Shown: positions 24,021 through 36,398 of the stretch, in pieces
How the letters are laid out: each line of letters begins with the position of its first letter
How positions within the stretch are numbered: the first letter of the stretch is position 1
Assembly (NCBI GenBank): GCA_963691655.1
Contig: OY829326.1
Span: 37,971,989-38,035,988 of the forward strand
DNA from: Toxonevra muliebris
Taxonomy: Eukaryota; Arthropoda; Insecta; Diptera; Pallopteridae
Length of the DNA stretch: 64,000 nt
Direction of reading: 5' to 3'
The notes under the pieces: model-generated
Seen by the model: only the letters and a program-made list of their open reading frames with translations
What the model was told of the DNA's origin: nothing
Databases searched by the model: none
Translations under genes and position numbers: made by a program

Positions 24021-25620
24021 TTTATATTTTAAATTAGTAAAATCAGCCCCCCCTCCCCCCCCAATCCCAAATCCTTGAACCGCTACTGGTTATACTTAGA
24101 AAATCAAACTCCATACAAACAAAAAACTCTTGCTAAACCCTCTTAAAACAAAACCTTGATTTATTTTATGATGGTTCCCGAAATATTTTGAATCGAACGG
24201 TATGCTGTCGTGAGGTGGACTGTTTTAAAAATTAAATTTTTGTCAACGAAAAGTTTTCGTTAGGCTAATTCTAGTGAAATAAAAGATCGCAAATAATAGA
24301 AAATCAAAGGCGATTAGTTTTTGCATTGAAAAAATTTAAAAATATGCTCAATTACTCGAGACGAGACAATGATAGAGGTTTTTAAAATAGGCCAGGCACT
24401 AATCGTTAGTGTCGAAATATTTTGGTAATTTTCATAATTTTTCGTGAGGCACCTTAATGTGCATATCATAAATGTAAATATATTCTTTCTATATATCTTT
24501 AGTACATATATCTATGCAAATATCAAAAATACCAATACAATCTCAGCATAGGAAATTCTGTCACTGAGTCAATTGCAAACTGTGGCTGTATGCAAGCACT
24601 GCTGTTATTGTTTCTCCATCATTTTTTGCTTTTTTTCTTTAACTTCTTCAAATGCCCTTCAGTGACTTTTTCGATCGACAGTACCCTCAGCTTCCGCCCA
24701 CCTTCCCCTTCTGCTTATCACAATGTAATTGGTTCAATAACATGTCGACTTTGACATTGAGACTGTAAAAAAAATAAATATTTTTCTTTTCTGTTGAAAT
24801 TGCGTGCATTGCGCGAATTGTGGTCGACAATTTTTGTTTTCTTTCATTTTTGAACAACAACAAAAAACAACAATGCATCTTCAGTGATGCATCAATGCTG
24901 CAGTTGCAGTTGCTGCAAGCATCAGCAATACAAATGATCTTAACGTAATTTACAATAATAAATACATACACACATACATACATATATACTATATACATAA
25001 GAATCTTGTTTTTTAGAATGGTGTAATGTGATCTTGAAAAAGTGTTCTTTTGATTTTTCTTAAGAATATTCCAAGTTTACACTGTGAAAAAAATTATGAT
25101 ATCAAATTTTCACAAAGAATTAACTAACAGATACTCGCATGATATTTTTGATAATAATATTTAAAAAAAAAATAATAATCTTTTCATTCTATGTACTATA
25201 TTCATATGTACATAAGCCTAGCAACGCATCTGCAATTGCAAGTCGACTGAATCTTTCAAAGATATCAAAAAAAAAAACCATGACAAGAAACACGCACGTT
25301 TACATTATACATACACATACACATGGAGTTCTATAAACATATCTGTATATTAAAAACTCTACCCAGTATGAAAAAGTACTTAGTCTTTACAAGTTAAGAG
25401 CAATTTGCAATAGAATTGACAGTTACTCCATCATAAATTCCTTTCATATGTTAATGGACTTTACAGAGGTGGTCATTTTTGATTGACTTAAAAAAAATTA
25501 GTATTGATTAATATTGGTGTAAAAACCATAAATCCGATTTCAAAACCCAGAAAAATTAATGGGAGTGGTTTTATGAAGTGGGAAAAATTATTTGTTGTTT
25601 AACACATATCGTCCCGGTAC

Positions 25621-26300
25621 TAGATGCCATGATCCAATTTGGAAAATTTTCAAAGCGCAATTTCCATATGTCTTCAATAAGAAATTTTTGTACTTAAAAA
25701 AATAGAAAAACATTTTTTTTTTAATTTTAGAGGGTATAGCAGTTTTTGGCTTACCCCAAGGAGATAAGATGACCAGGTATAAAAAAAATCAAAAAATTTT
25801 CTACGCCACATCATGAACAATAAGTATTCTCTGGGATAAAGTGTGTTTAACACGGTGTTTTAGAAATTATTATAAGTTAAAAACAGAAAATATGAATTTT
25901 TGTTGAATTTTGCCTATTACCCCATACATTTTTTTACAAAAGTTTAGTCAGCTGTAGCCTATGAAAAACATATAAGGACATGAGAAGTTATAATTTCACA
26001 TCATTTTTGTAATTTTATCTAAGTGAATTTCTCATTTCAATGCAAAATAATTTATTTTATTATTTTTTGTTTATTTTCAAAACCACTTTCCAAAAAAGTA
26101 TGTCTGTTCACCTGGCCTTGATGTCAGGTAAAATACAATATTTTTAAATTATCTAAATGCAATTTTAAAATCAGTGTATTTAGAAATATTATACCGTGAT
26201 TACTTTTGGAAAAAGTTAAAAAATGTATTTTTCACGAATTTTCAAAGTTGCTGTTCGATTAATCGAACGTTAAGACGATATGAGTTAATGAGCTTTTCAT
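25621..26300 (+). repeat. Unknown dispersed repeat, copy 1
   Basis: The segment shares, in the same order and orientation, many blocks with 35232-35745: GCAATTTCCATATGT, AATAAGAAATTTT, TTATTATAAGTTAAA, TTTTTGTTGAATT, ACAAAAGTTTxGTCAGCTG, TGTTCAC-x-TGGCCTT and ATCTAAATGCAATTTTAAA. Copy 1 has about 130 bp near 25735-25860 that copy 2 lacks. No coding frame is preserved in either copy, and no terminal repeats are evident. Confidence 0.8.
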
Positions 26301-26579
26301 CAATTTGTTTTAAGTAATGAAATATTTTATATAAATATTTAAATTTCTAGCTACTCATAGCTAGTTTCTGTGATACGCATCACAACTCATAACCGATGCT
26401 CCTTTTCAAATTGGAAATATCCTAAACTATTCTGAGCTAATTACAGTAGGCAAGGGACTGTTTTCGTACTTGGAACAATCACTTCTCTAGGTTGCCAATA
26501 TTTTTGTAAGCAACTGAAACTTTTGTTGATTTGATTATTTCTAAATATTTATTATTAGTTGTTGACTTTCTTAACGTTT

Positions 26580-27079
26580 TAATATGCATTTAGGCATGAC
26601 CACTAATGGGCCCAGAGATCCCCTAAGGGAGGATTGTAATTTTTTCGTGCTTATAAAATTTGTTTTTAATTCATGACAGATAATCAATAATAATGAGAAT
26701 TTCATCGATAAGAGGAGTTGGTACCTTCTAAGATCCGGTAGTGCGTACGACTATAAATTTGTCCTAATGTTTTAAAGTTTTCAAGCAACCATGCAGCACT
26801 TTGAAACTTTATTTTACCTTCAATTATCTGTGCGTTTTATCAGATGAGTGATCATTAGGAAAAGACAGCGAGGACCCTATCCTCTTCTATTAAAACAATG
26901 GCTTTCCCAAATTTCAGCTTTACTTTCTTACTTACTTACTATCAAACCATTACCACTTGATCTGAGGTGGTGCGACGGATAGTAAATATCAAACCTACTC
27001 ATTTGTCAAAGATTCGAGATGAATGGGATATTGAGAAGGAACTGTCTTATCTTTTACGCCGAGAGATGTTTTAATTAAG
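26580..27079. other. No gene recognised
   Basis: Mixed AT-rich sequence preceding the Tc1 relic. It may include the element's 5' end, but no terminal repeat was found. Confidence 0.4.
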
Positions 27080-27640
27080 TTTTGTAAGGTACTCCCGAAA
27101 ATTATAGCGAACTTCGACCTGACTGATAGGAACATACTTCGCACATCACGCAAAAATCCTCAATTTACTTCTGCGGAAGTTTTGCTGGAAATCTGGAAAT
27201 ATGCTTTCAAAATGAGCCAAACCCCTCTATAAGAACTGTTAGTCGTCAATTATGGGACTCAGGATTGTAGGAATATCCACTAACTAAGAAACTGCATATC
27301 TCTGACAAGAATAGAAAAAACTGAGTTATATGGGCAAAAAACCTTTTGAAATGGACGAAAAAAACAATAGGATGACGTACTCTGGAGCGACAAAAGCAAA
27401 TTTTTGTTATTCGATACGAATGGTATGAAAAGGATAAGAACAACAAAAACTTGCTTTGGACGCTCCAGTCGTCAGTAATGGAGTAATGCAAGTGTCAACC
27501 TCGCCAAAAATCGGATATACAATCTGATGTGAAACTTGCCAAAATTTAGAAAGGCTAGACTTCCGACTTGAGTAGACAACATCTCCGCTCAAAATTCAGG
27601 CTAAAAGTACATAAGAATAATACAGCCTTTGCCTCATTTT
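27080..27640 (+). pseudogene. Tc1-like transposase relic
   Basis: Broken plus frames read DRNILRTSRKNPQFTSAEVL, the second DNA-binding helix region of Tc1 transposases. Further on they read KKQ-stop-DDVLWSDKSKFLLFD, which is the block around the first catalytic Asp (WSDxSKF). Parts between and after are shifted or shortened, and the remaining DDE residues are not seen. The element belonged to the IS630-Tc1-mariner superfamily and is inactive. Confidence 0.8.
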
Positions 27641-28440
27641 AATTGTTATCGCAAATACAAATATAACTTAGTATATACTGAATTAAATAAATAATTAATT
27701 CTTTTCATAAAATGAGTCAATACTTAGGTACATCTGCACTCGTAAATGTAAGCTTAAAGAAAAAAATCTTTCCTCTTTCCAGTTTTACAACGGACGACAA
27801 TGCACTACAAACATTCAACTTAGAATTTTGTTGCTGTAAAGGCACACTGCAAAAAGAAACCATCTCCTTTTATTTTCGCCACGAACTTAAAGAAGAAAAA
27901 CTTTATTGTTCTGTAGAAAAATTCTTAAGTTCTCTTCTTCTTTGGTGATGAAAGAATGCAAAATATTTAAACAGGATTTTCCAGTTTTGTACAAACATGT
28001 TTTTGTTGTAGGTAGGTATGTATAGTACATATGTATCTATGTATCTTTAGAGAATTAAATTAAAATGTGAAGATGTTTATCTTCTATGCAATCATTGCTA
28101 AACAAAAAACAAAAAAAACTACAAAAAATAACTGAATAAAAAACAAAAATAAATATTTCAAAGAAAAAAAATCTATTTTTATCAACAAGATTCTTGCTAT
28201 GCTGGTACAATAAAAGCGATAGTTTGATAGCTCAATAAAATCAAAAACTAATAATTTTTAATTTAAACTTGATTTTAAACATTTTTACAATTTTTGCCAT
28301 TGAATAAAATTAGCTTGGTTGGAAATAATGAAAAGTATTTTATGCACCGCATAAAAGTAACAAAAACTATAGCAGCAATAATTGCAACAGCAACAATTTT
28401 TTGTTACATTTCACTGATTTTGAAAGTGAACGTTTTCGAA

Positions 28441-28471
28441 TGATGATAATGATGATGATGATATTAATAAT
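28441..28471 (+). repeat. ATG/GAT trinucleotide repeat
   Basis: An interrupted GATGAT run typical of microsatellite DNA. Confidence 0.6.
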
Positions 28472-28881
28472 GAGTTTTTATCTTAGTCAGTGGAATGAAA
28501 AACCAAATATAACTGATATACTTATTATACAGTTCCAGTCAGGGCTTTTTCGGAGGGGAAACGAGGCCCAAATAAAATGAGTGTTAATAACGAAATTTGA
28601 ATCTCAAACTAGTTAAGCCATTTTTTTCTAGTTATTGAGTTCATTTCTCATTTCTATTTTGAGTTATCTTAGCAAATAGCGAAGATCCAACACTTTTTCA
28701 ATAATAGAACAGTAATCCAAATATCAGTCTTGGCACAAACCAGAAAAGAAAGATCTCATAAAATAGAATTGCGAATGCATGCTCTGACTATTGCTTGCTT
28801 AAAAAATTAAGTAGGTACTTGAACAAATTAAATACTCGACTCAATAAAAAACAGTGAGGACTTTAATTAGCCTAAAAAAGT

Positions 28882-29085
28882 TGCCATAACCTTGTGGTTT
28901 AGTGTGCTGGACTACTATGCAAGGTGCCCGGGTGCAATGCTTGGCACGCTAAAAAGTAATTTTTCTATACGGCACCACTTCTTGACTGGCACCACCTCAA
29001 TAGCAAACCTCCAAGAGTAAAAATTGCCTAAGAAAGACCATCGACGTCGTCGTTCGAACTCGGCATTTAACCATAGGTCCCTTGC
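28882..29085 (+). repeat. tRNA-like SINE fragment next to the mariner
   Basis: The head has an A-box-like TGGTTTAGTGT and GGACTACTATGCAAGGTGCCCG as in the 16676 copy. The later part, CGTCGTTCGAACTCGGC-x-TTAA followed by AGGTCC, resembles the body of the tRNA-Glu SINEs at 10336 and 33484. It ends where the mariner C-terminal coding begins. A tail block of the same family reappears on the other side of the mariner, at 30177. Confidence 0.6.
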
Positions 29086-30055
29086 ATTCATAATCAAAAT
29101 ATTAGCCATCGTAAGCTGTGACTTTTCCGTCCCATTCTGGCAATTGATGCATTCTGTCCCAGTTTCCCTTCTTTTGAGGCTAACCATCTATCAAGTCAAT
29201 TTTTCACTTCTTCATACGAATTGAAATGCTGTTCTGATTGAAACAAGTAGTAGTCGGAAGGAGCCAAGGCTGGTGAATTTGTGCAAGTGGGATATAACGT
29301 CCCATTTGGTATTTTCCAAATAGTTTTCAATACCCCGTGCAACATGAGGCCGAGCATTGTCATGTGGAAAAATGATTTCGTCATATTTTGGTCGCTTTTC
29401 TATCAATGCTCGGTTCAATTTGATCAGTTGTTATCGGTATCGTTCATCAATAATCGTTTCCCCAGGTTTTGGCAGTTCATAGTAAACAGCTCCCTTACTA
29501 TCCCACCATATACACAGCAACGTCTTCTTTCCTTGGGTATTGCGTATTGCTTGTGATGTTGATGGGTGATTTGGGTCTATCCCCAACTTTTTGTATTTGG
29601 GATTGTCGAAATAAACCCATTTTTCATCGCCAGCAATAATTCGATGCAAAAACTTCTGTCGTTTTTGCCGTTGGAGTAATATTTCGGAAATGAGTTTTTG
29701 TCTTTCGATGTATCTTTCCTTCAATTCATACAGCACCCATTTTCCTTTCTTAAAGCGTGTGGACTTTAGGAAACACATGCTTGGGAAATTTTCAAAGTTT
29801 TTTTTTTTGTCAATTGCTTTTCAGTTCATCAAGCTATGCTTGCAATTCGGCATCTTCGAATTTTTTCAATGGTTTCCCTCGGTCTTTGTTAATTACGTCA
29901 AAATCTTTTAAAATATCCGTCACAATAACTATCTTCCAACAATTGATAACTTTCAGCAGCCATTTTCTTCAAATCAAAGAAGGTTATCAAAATTCCCGAA
30001 GCTCGCAAAACTTCTTTTTCTGGTACAAAATTCGGCAATCGTAACCAATAACATA
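29085..30055 (-). pseudogene. Mariner transposase relic, irritans-like
   Basis: Minus-strand fragments in order are KKMAAESYQLLEDSY (HTH region), FDVINKDRGKPLKKFEDAEL, YELKERYIERQKL with LLQRQKRQKFLHRI, AGDEKWVYFDNPKYKK with catalytic Asp 1, FPHDNARPHVARG with Asp 2, LAPSDYYLFQS with Asp 3, FNSYEEVKN, and near the end YFDYE. The family is DD34D mariner. The copy has in-frame stops (for example at 29431-29433), frameshifts between Asp 2 and Asp 3, and a deletion between the N-terminal DNA-binding part and the FDV block. Terminal repeats could not be identified. It cannot encode active transposase. Confidence 0.9.
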
Positions 30056-30176
30056 CTAAATTTTATTGACAGATGTCTACTTTCTAAAACACCATATTAG
30101 TTTGACTCGATACAAACCATATACAATAGTTATGCCATCTATTATTCAAATTCGCACTACATATTTATACACTAAC

Positions 30177-30248
30177 TCACACAACATGAATGAATGCTAA
30201 AAGCTTGATCTAAACTCTCCATGAGCTGTAGTGCCATATAAGAAGAAT
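30177..30248 (+). repeat. SINE tail block beyond the mariner
   Basis: CTCACACAACATGAATGAATGC and GAGCTGTAGTGCCATA match the tail of the SINE at 16676-16812. The head of the same family lies on the other side of the mariner (28882), so the mariner may have inserted into one SINE. Confidence 0.6.
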
Positions 30249-32660
30249 AATAAGCAGAAGCCGGCCTTAATTTTGGAGTGATCAGAATGCGGCAAAAATT
30301 TCAGGCATACCAAACCAGACATACGAGTAAAAACGCAATCAAACCTAATGTCACCGTAAGTACCAAATGGGAGGTTGCCGTTGCTGCTATTTGATCAAAC
30401 AAGGTTACGCTAAAGACATTTTTGATAGGATAAGTTTTTTGGGTTATTAGGAAATTATTGATTATTAAAAAAAAAAAACGATTTTTTTAAGAAAAATGTA
30501 ACGCATAGTCAGACGAAGAAACTTAAATCCCTATCAAATGGTGATAGTTTAACGAAGTCAAGCCAAACCTATTCATATTTTTTATACACCACTCTAATAA
30601 TTCTCGCCCACTGTGCGTGCAATTTTATTTATTGCTAACTACTTGCAAATATACTGCAAAATGCACTGTAAATTGTAAATTGTAGAAAATGCAAGTTGTT
30701 TTCGTTGCTGCTGTTAATAGTGCAATCTGTTGTTATCACATTTTGTTGTTGTTGGATTTTGTTTATGTATTTAGAGCTCTTAAATAAACAAGCAGCGCAT
30801 GCGGCTGCAAAAAAAACAACAACGAATCCTCTTTGAATGCCACAGTCGAAATATAAGCAAAAGGCACGACTACACTACAAACAAATACATATGCACGTGT
30901 TTTGGTAGATGTTTGTGTATGTGTGTGTGTATATATATTCATTGCAACAGAGAGAAGGCATGTGCCAACAATACAATATGTTGCCAATGCAAAAGCAATT
31001 GTTTTTGTACCAAAAGTTAAAAACAAAAATAGACAGAAAAATATAAAAACAAAAACAAAAAACCAAAAGCGTTTGCATGTACATTTTTCATTGTACTGCA
31101 GTTAGCAGCGAAAATTTTTATTGCTACTTACTATTTGTATTTATTTATTCTTTTTTTTGGTTTTTGCTTTTGGTTTTTGCACGTTTAAGAATTTAAGAAA
31201 ATAAAACAAAACTACCAGCGCCAAAATATACACACAATAATAAATTACTATTTACAAAAATGTTGGTGCTGTCAACTTGAAGCAGCAGCACCAACAACAA
31301 ATGGCGCATGCAACTGCAATTCGATGCTGCCGTCCGGATTGTTGTGGGTGAAATTGTATCTATGGTGCAATCTAGTTATACAGTTGCACTTCATCTGTAT
31401 CTATGAGTTTCCGTTCCGTCGAGAGTAAAATGAATCTCACATTAGGAGCAAATGAAGCGCAACGATCACAAAAATGTTGCTTGTTAATCTTTTCGAAAAC
31501 ATCTTCTCCTCATTCACTTTTGAATGTATATTGTTCAGTGTCTTTGAGATATTTTAATGTTTATTATTAGTACAACATGATTTAATTTGAGAAAACGTAT
31601 ACAAACTTGTACGAGTTATATGAAACCTTTTTTTTTATACATATGTACTTGCATATATATTACTGTGTAAAACAACAGCAACCGTACTTATTACGTTTTC
31701 ATGACTTTTGTTAATTTTTATTTAAAAGAAAGTAGGTTTAATTTGTTCTTAAATGATTAAATTATATAATGTGAAACTTAAAAGTTTGAAAAAAATGTAA
31801 AAAAAAAAATTATTTAAATAAAATCAAGGAAATATGCCCTTAGAGCTGTGCAAAACAAAAGCAACAAATTTTATGATATTCCTTATTCATTCATACATTC
31901 ATTGTTTCACATCTGCGAGGCATTGGCTTTGCCAACTTGATGAATGTCCTCTTGAGTGCCATTTCCCTCTTTTATTTCAAATCTATCCCACTCTATGTTT
32001 CCAGGTTCCGAAGTAGGTTTCAAGGAGTTAAGCTCGGATGGTAGTGACAACTCATGAAAGAAATGAACCTTTCTCCATGCTAATCAATCTTAAAACAACT
32101 TTAATGTGCGTTTCGAGCAGATTGCATGTCTAAATATTCCACAAACTGACAATTTCCACAGTGGCTAATGAAGTATTTGGGTTTCCGGAGCTTCCCTATG
32201 GATTAGGTGGTCAATATTTAAGTTTTCTTCGTGAAAATGATAAAGACCATGAACAAACTAAACTATTGAAATGCAAAAAATTCCGCCCCCATATTTGCCA
32301 GTGACTTTACAGAACAATGCTTTAGTCGTCCTCCTTTGATTCGTCTAATATGGACTTGTTGAATGACACAAAAGAATTATATCTAGGAAAATTCGATAAA
32401 TTAATGATGTGAATTTTATACCACGATTACCGAAAGAACTCAAGAACCACACAGGCTCAAGCGAGACTCTATGAGGAAATATTCATTCCGAACTGCCATA
32501 ACCTAAAATCAAATGACACAAGCTTTCTGACAAGGAGACAAACTCTTTTCATGGCCATTTGACCCACTCTTTCATATAACCTATATAAAATAAAAAAAAA
32601 ATAAAAATTCATTTAAACCAATTTGTTTAATAATTTCTTTATATTTTTCTTTCTTTACAG
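30249..32660. other. Non-coding, simple-sequence rich
   Basis: The open frames here have low-complexity or cysteine/tyrosine-rich translations caused by TATG, CA and CAA repeats. A stretch at 31260-31440 is less AT-rich and carries CAGCAGCACCAACAAC and a TGCTGCCGTCCGGA core; it may be regulatory or part of an untranslated exon, but nothing identifies it. Confidence 0.5.
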
Positions 32661-32732
32661 CATTTAATAATTTTCAATTGGTTTATACAAAACGCAGCAA
32701 CATCTCTCAGCAGTAGCACAACTAAAAAAGAG
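32661..32732 (+). other. Possible 72-nt internal exon
   Basis: A strong acceptor (TTTTTCTTTCTTTACAG) ends at 32660, and a donor (GAG|GTAATTTT) begins at 32733. The 72 nt between are open in one frame and are a multiple of three, reading NWFIQNAATSLSSSTTKKE near the end. No homology is recognised. It could be a small coding or untranslated exon of a long gene on the plus strand. Confidence 0.3.
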
Positions 32733-32920
32733 GTAATTTTCATTTCATTATTTAAATATTTTCTTCTTCAATTGACAAATTGTCATTTTTATTTAAAGAA
32801 ACGGGGGGAAAATTTTATTTTTCTGCAAATTAAATTTCATTCACACATTTTCGTATTCTCACAATCATTCATTCATTCACTCATTAATTCCATCATTTTC
32901 AATTCATTGCATTCACCATC

Positions 32921-32946
32921 GTCGTCATCATCATCATCATCATCAC
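32921..32946 (+). repeat. ATC trinucleotide microsatellite
   Basis: A run of CAT/CGT units following GTCGTCATC; its translation as poly-Ser in one open frame is an artefact. Confidence 0.7.
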
Positions 32947-33483
32947 TTCAACTCAACTCAGCTCATAATTTTTGCAACATTGTTGTTGTTGTTGCTAGCA
33001 TTTAATTTATGCACTGCACAAATGTAACTGAATATTCTACTAAACTAGTTTTTCCGCTTGCCACTTTACTATTATATAAACAACTACAACTATGTACTAG
33101 TGTACGTCATGTAGACAACCACAACAACAAGAACAACAACCAAACGCAGCAAAAACCAAATTATAACAATAATAATTTACAACAATTGCTTACAATGTAA
33201 TTGTGTGTCAACAACAGCAGCAACAACAACAATAATAACAATAACAAAAAATATAGTGCAATGTTCACACAATCAATCAAAATTTACATACAAAATTTTC
33301 TACTTGTCATACATCAATTGAAAATTGCATATGCAATTGCATATAATCTACTTACATATTTAAGTTTAAAATTTCTTGAAAAACACTTGCTCATATTTAT
33401 TTAATAATAAATTTAATAATAAATATGACCGATTAGCTGATTATTTTGTTAGTAAAATATTTATGGTAGTTCTGAAATTTAAC

Positions 33484-33782
33484 CCTAGATTCATGGTTAG
33501 GTTAGGTTGGAGTGGCTGTCGAGAGACACACTTAGACCTGAAAGGCCCACATACTTGGACTTACAGTTTAACGCCGATTCCGAACGGCGGCGTGGCAATT
33601 TTTTATCGGCTTGCTGGTTTTGCCTTTACCAAGGTGTGTACTTGTACACTTTCTTATAATTCTCATATCCTTTATATTGATTATGAATATAAGACAGTTA
33701 TGAAAATTAACCACCAGACAAAGACGGGAATCGAACCCGAACCTCTAGTGCACTACTCACTAGACTATCGAGGTCGTATGAT
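33484..33782 (-). repeat. tRNA-derived SINE, copy 2
   Basis: On the minus strand the head has an A box (TAGTCTAGTGA) and a perfect B box GGTTCGATTCC (near 33731-33741). The body that follows matches copy 1 at 10336: GTGGTTAATT, AAGTGTACAAGTACACACC, AAAAAATTGCCA and ATCGGCGTTAAACTGTA. The 3' part differs from copy 1 and ends with a GGTTAGGTT-type sequence instead of a second tRNA module. An open frame through the element (33376-33873) has no coding meaning. Confidence 0.85.
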
Positions 33783-34594
33783 ATCTGGTATCATAGTTTT
33801 TAATCATTCCAAAAGAGCACCACTTTTTAAAATTGGTTTTGAGGTAATCTCAATATGTGCAGAGGTTCTGTAATGAGGAATAAGAATCATCGGAAAATAT
33901 TTTAGAGCAACTCGGATCATTGATCCACGAAGTTAGGAAATTTCTTGCCATAAGGCCGATATAGAATTGAATTTGGAATGGATTATTGAAGTCTCAGGAG
34001 TCCAGTATTTGATCCCCAGCAAATGCAGTAAGCTTTTTTTTAAATAAATTTTCTTGCCATTTCTCAGTTAAAACCATTTCTAATGTAATCTAAGTGTCAG
34101 CTTTGACCCAAACCGGATAATAAGACTAATAAAGATTAATCAAACTGAAGCTAGTCAATAGTTATACATTAGGGTGTATCAACAAAACTTTTTTTTAGAA
34201 ATTCAAATTTCAAGCCGATAAAAAATTGTCCCTATACCACTAAAATTTGGTCGAATTGAAAAACATTTAGATCTCTCGAAAGTGGCCTAAAGTTTATAAT
34301 TTTCTTAAGAAAATTGAAATTTCCCATGTATTTTTTTTATAATGAAGGATTAACTTAAACAGATAGGGAGAAGCGTTCAAGTCAACAAAATTTCAATTCT
34401 AAAACGGCCTACTAAGCATGTACCAAACTGACAAGTAAATAAACTGAAGCTGTTATTCCTTTTTACCACATATGTAAAGCCGAGTGGAATACCAAACTTC
34501 TTAAAAGAGACAGGACTAGATAAAGTACTCTAAGCGGGATAATTTTGTAGGTTAGGGTGCAATTAAAAATATTCTCTCTATGCAATACAGAAGC

Positions 34595-34940
34595 CTCACG
34601 AACTGAAGCTCCTGGATCGTATTCAACACCGAGCGATAAAACTAATAAAAGACAGTAAGGCTTCCAGGTCTATTGACTCCTTGAAACATCGTAGCAAAGT
34701 GGCTTGTGTGACTCTGTTCTGCCGGTATTTTCATGGTAGATATGCCGCTGAGATGCGTAAATTGATGCCACCAGTTCATATGCTTACCAGAATAACACAA
34801 ACCGCATGCGGTAGTTACACGTACCACGTGGATACAGTACTCCAACGCTTCACACTTTAGAGAAACAGTTCTTTTCTCTGCCATTCAACGCGTATATGGA
34901 AACCCTCATATCTACTTCTCTCTCTCTTTCCTCCTACCAC
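34595..34940 (+). pseudogene. Jockey-like LINE relic, reverse transcriptase end
   Basis: The plus frame gives LKLLDRIQHRAIKLIKDS, SLKHRSKVACVTLFCRYFHG, PPVHMLTRITQTACGSYTYH and then, after a stop, FLCHSTRIWKP. This is the familiar C-terminal end of Jockey-type ORF2 (LDRIQxRAxxLI ... HRRKV ... FYRYYHG ... PxxxxxTR). Upstream frames are broken and no poly-A tail is obvious, so the fragment is truncated and inactive. Confidence 0.85.
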
Positions 34941-35231
34941 TAAACTATATTTCCTAAAAAGAGTTGATTACAGAATTCATCTGAGAAATTTTTATGTAAA
35001 AAATAAGACTAGATTGCACGAACTTTAAGATTCCCTCAGAACTTCGAAATGCTAGACTCGACCAAGCCCAAAAATCTGGGTAGCCATTTTCTAATAAATA
35101 TTTATCTGAATCGGTATCCGATTTACTTTCGTTATAATCATAGCAAACTAAATTTTAAGATTTTTAATAGCAAGCAACTGTATGCAATTCACTTAATTTA
35201 AATTTGTTATACTGCTAAAAACTTTAACTCA

Positions 35232-35745
35232 TTTTAGACGATCCATGATCAAATTTTAAAAATTTTCAAAACACAATTTCCATATGTGTCTTTAATAAGA
35301 AATTTTAGCGCTTAAAAAAGTAAAAGAAGTTTGTTTCTGAATTTTAGAAGTATTTTAAAAGTTATTATAAGTTAAATACAGCGAAATGTGGAATATGCCT
35401 TTTTGTTGAATTCCTCTGTATTTTTCCATTTGTTTTTTTTTTACAAAAGTTTGGTCAGCTGGAGTTATCATTTGTACATCAAGTTTGTTATTTTATTGAG
35501 GTGAATTTTTTTCATTTCAATTGCAAAATAATTAATTTTAAAATTTTTTGTTAATTTTCAAAACTACCTTCCAAAAAGATATGTTTGTTCACTTGGCCTT
35601 TAAGTCAGATGCAATCTAATATTTTTAAAATATCTAAATGCAATTTTAAAGTCAGTATATATAAAAATGCTAGAGATTTTGACGAATTTTTAAAGTTACT
35701 AGTTGATAAGTCGACCAGTCTGGCCAAAATGGGTTAATGAAAAGC
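35232..35745 (+). repeat. Unknown dispersed repeat, copy 2
   Basis: This is the partner of 25621-26300, in the same orientation and with the same block order but a shorter middle. Both end near a GxGTTAATGA block. It is non-coding. The mobile-element type is unknown. Confidence 0.8.
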
Positions 35746-36398
35746 AGTTTAAGCTTACCAAATCGTATGTAAATCTACAATTCAACTTAATACATTGTGT
35801 AATTGAGATTTGAAGCTTCCTATATCGGAATTTTAGAGCTCAGAGTTTTTACGCTTCTTGTCTGTCACATATACTAATCATGTAATTCTCTTCATTGGGC
35901 CTGGCCTGGCCATAAAGCAGTTTAGGATGGGACTTCTAGAATGCAACTAGTTTTCGAATACTCTCTCGATCAGCGCATTTTTGTAGTGGTTGACGCATAA
36001 AAATAAAAATTGCACTTTGACGTTTAACATTTTGATCCCAATGCGTAGATGGTTTTCGTCAGTCCTGAATCTGTTTTGACCCCCTCCACTGCGTTTCGCT
36101 GGGGATAGGTGTTCATAAAGGTGGAACATAAATTTAAACCGACTACCAACCACGGATCCAAAAAGTACTAATGTGAAGGGTTTTAATTTTTTTCTACCCT
36201 TTCAAATTTATTTTTAATCATGAGCAGAATTGTTTAGTAAAGATTACTTTAGGAATTGAATTCCTCCTCAATTCCAATTACTGTAATTGTTATTGGTAAT
36301 AAACATTTTCAATTCCTTTTTAATTTTCCTTTTAATTTTTTTATCGATTCCATATCAATAGTGGAATCCAATACTGGATTATAATTTGCATTTGAAAA

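Larger units (their letters stand above)
21201..24088. mobile_element. Large element with G-rich terminal inverted repeats
   Basis: The left end CAGTAGCGTATCCAGGGGGG (21201-21220, then TAGGGGGGCT) is mirrored at the right end, where the complement begins CAGTAGCGGTTCAAGG and also leads into a long G tract ending GGCTGAT. GGTTAT lies next to both ends and may be a remnant target duplication. Ends of the type CAGTxGCGxATCCAGGGGG are familiar from non-autonomous DNA elements in many animals. Inside are a foldback element (21556-22178), a copy of a dispersed repeat (21395-21532) and a minisatellite. No transposase is recognised. Confidence 0.6.

Noticed and set aside
33376..33873. 165-codon open frame as a protein gene
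   Set aside because: It runs antisense through a tRNA-derived SINE; the reading frame has no coding meaning.
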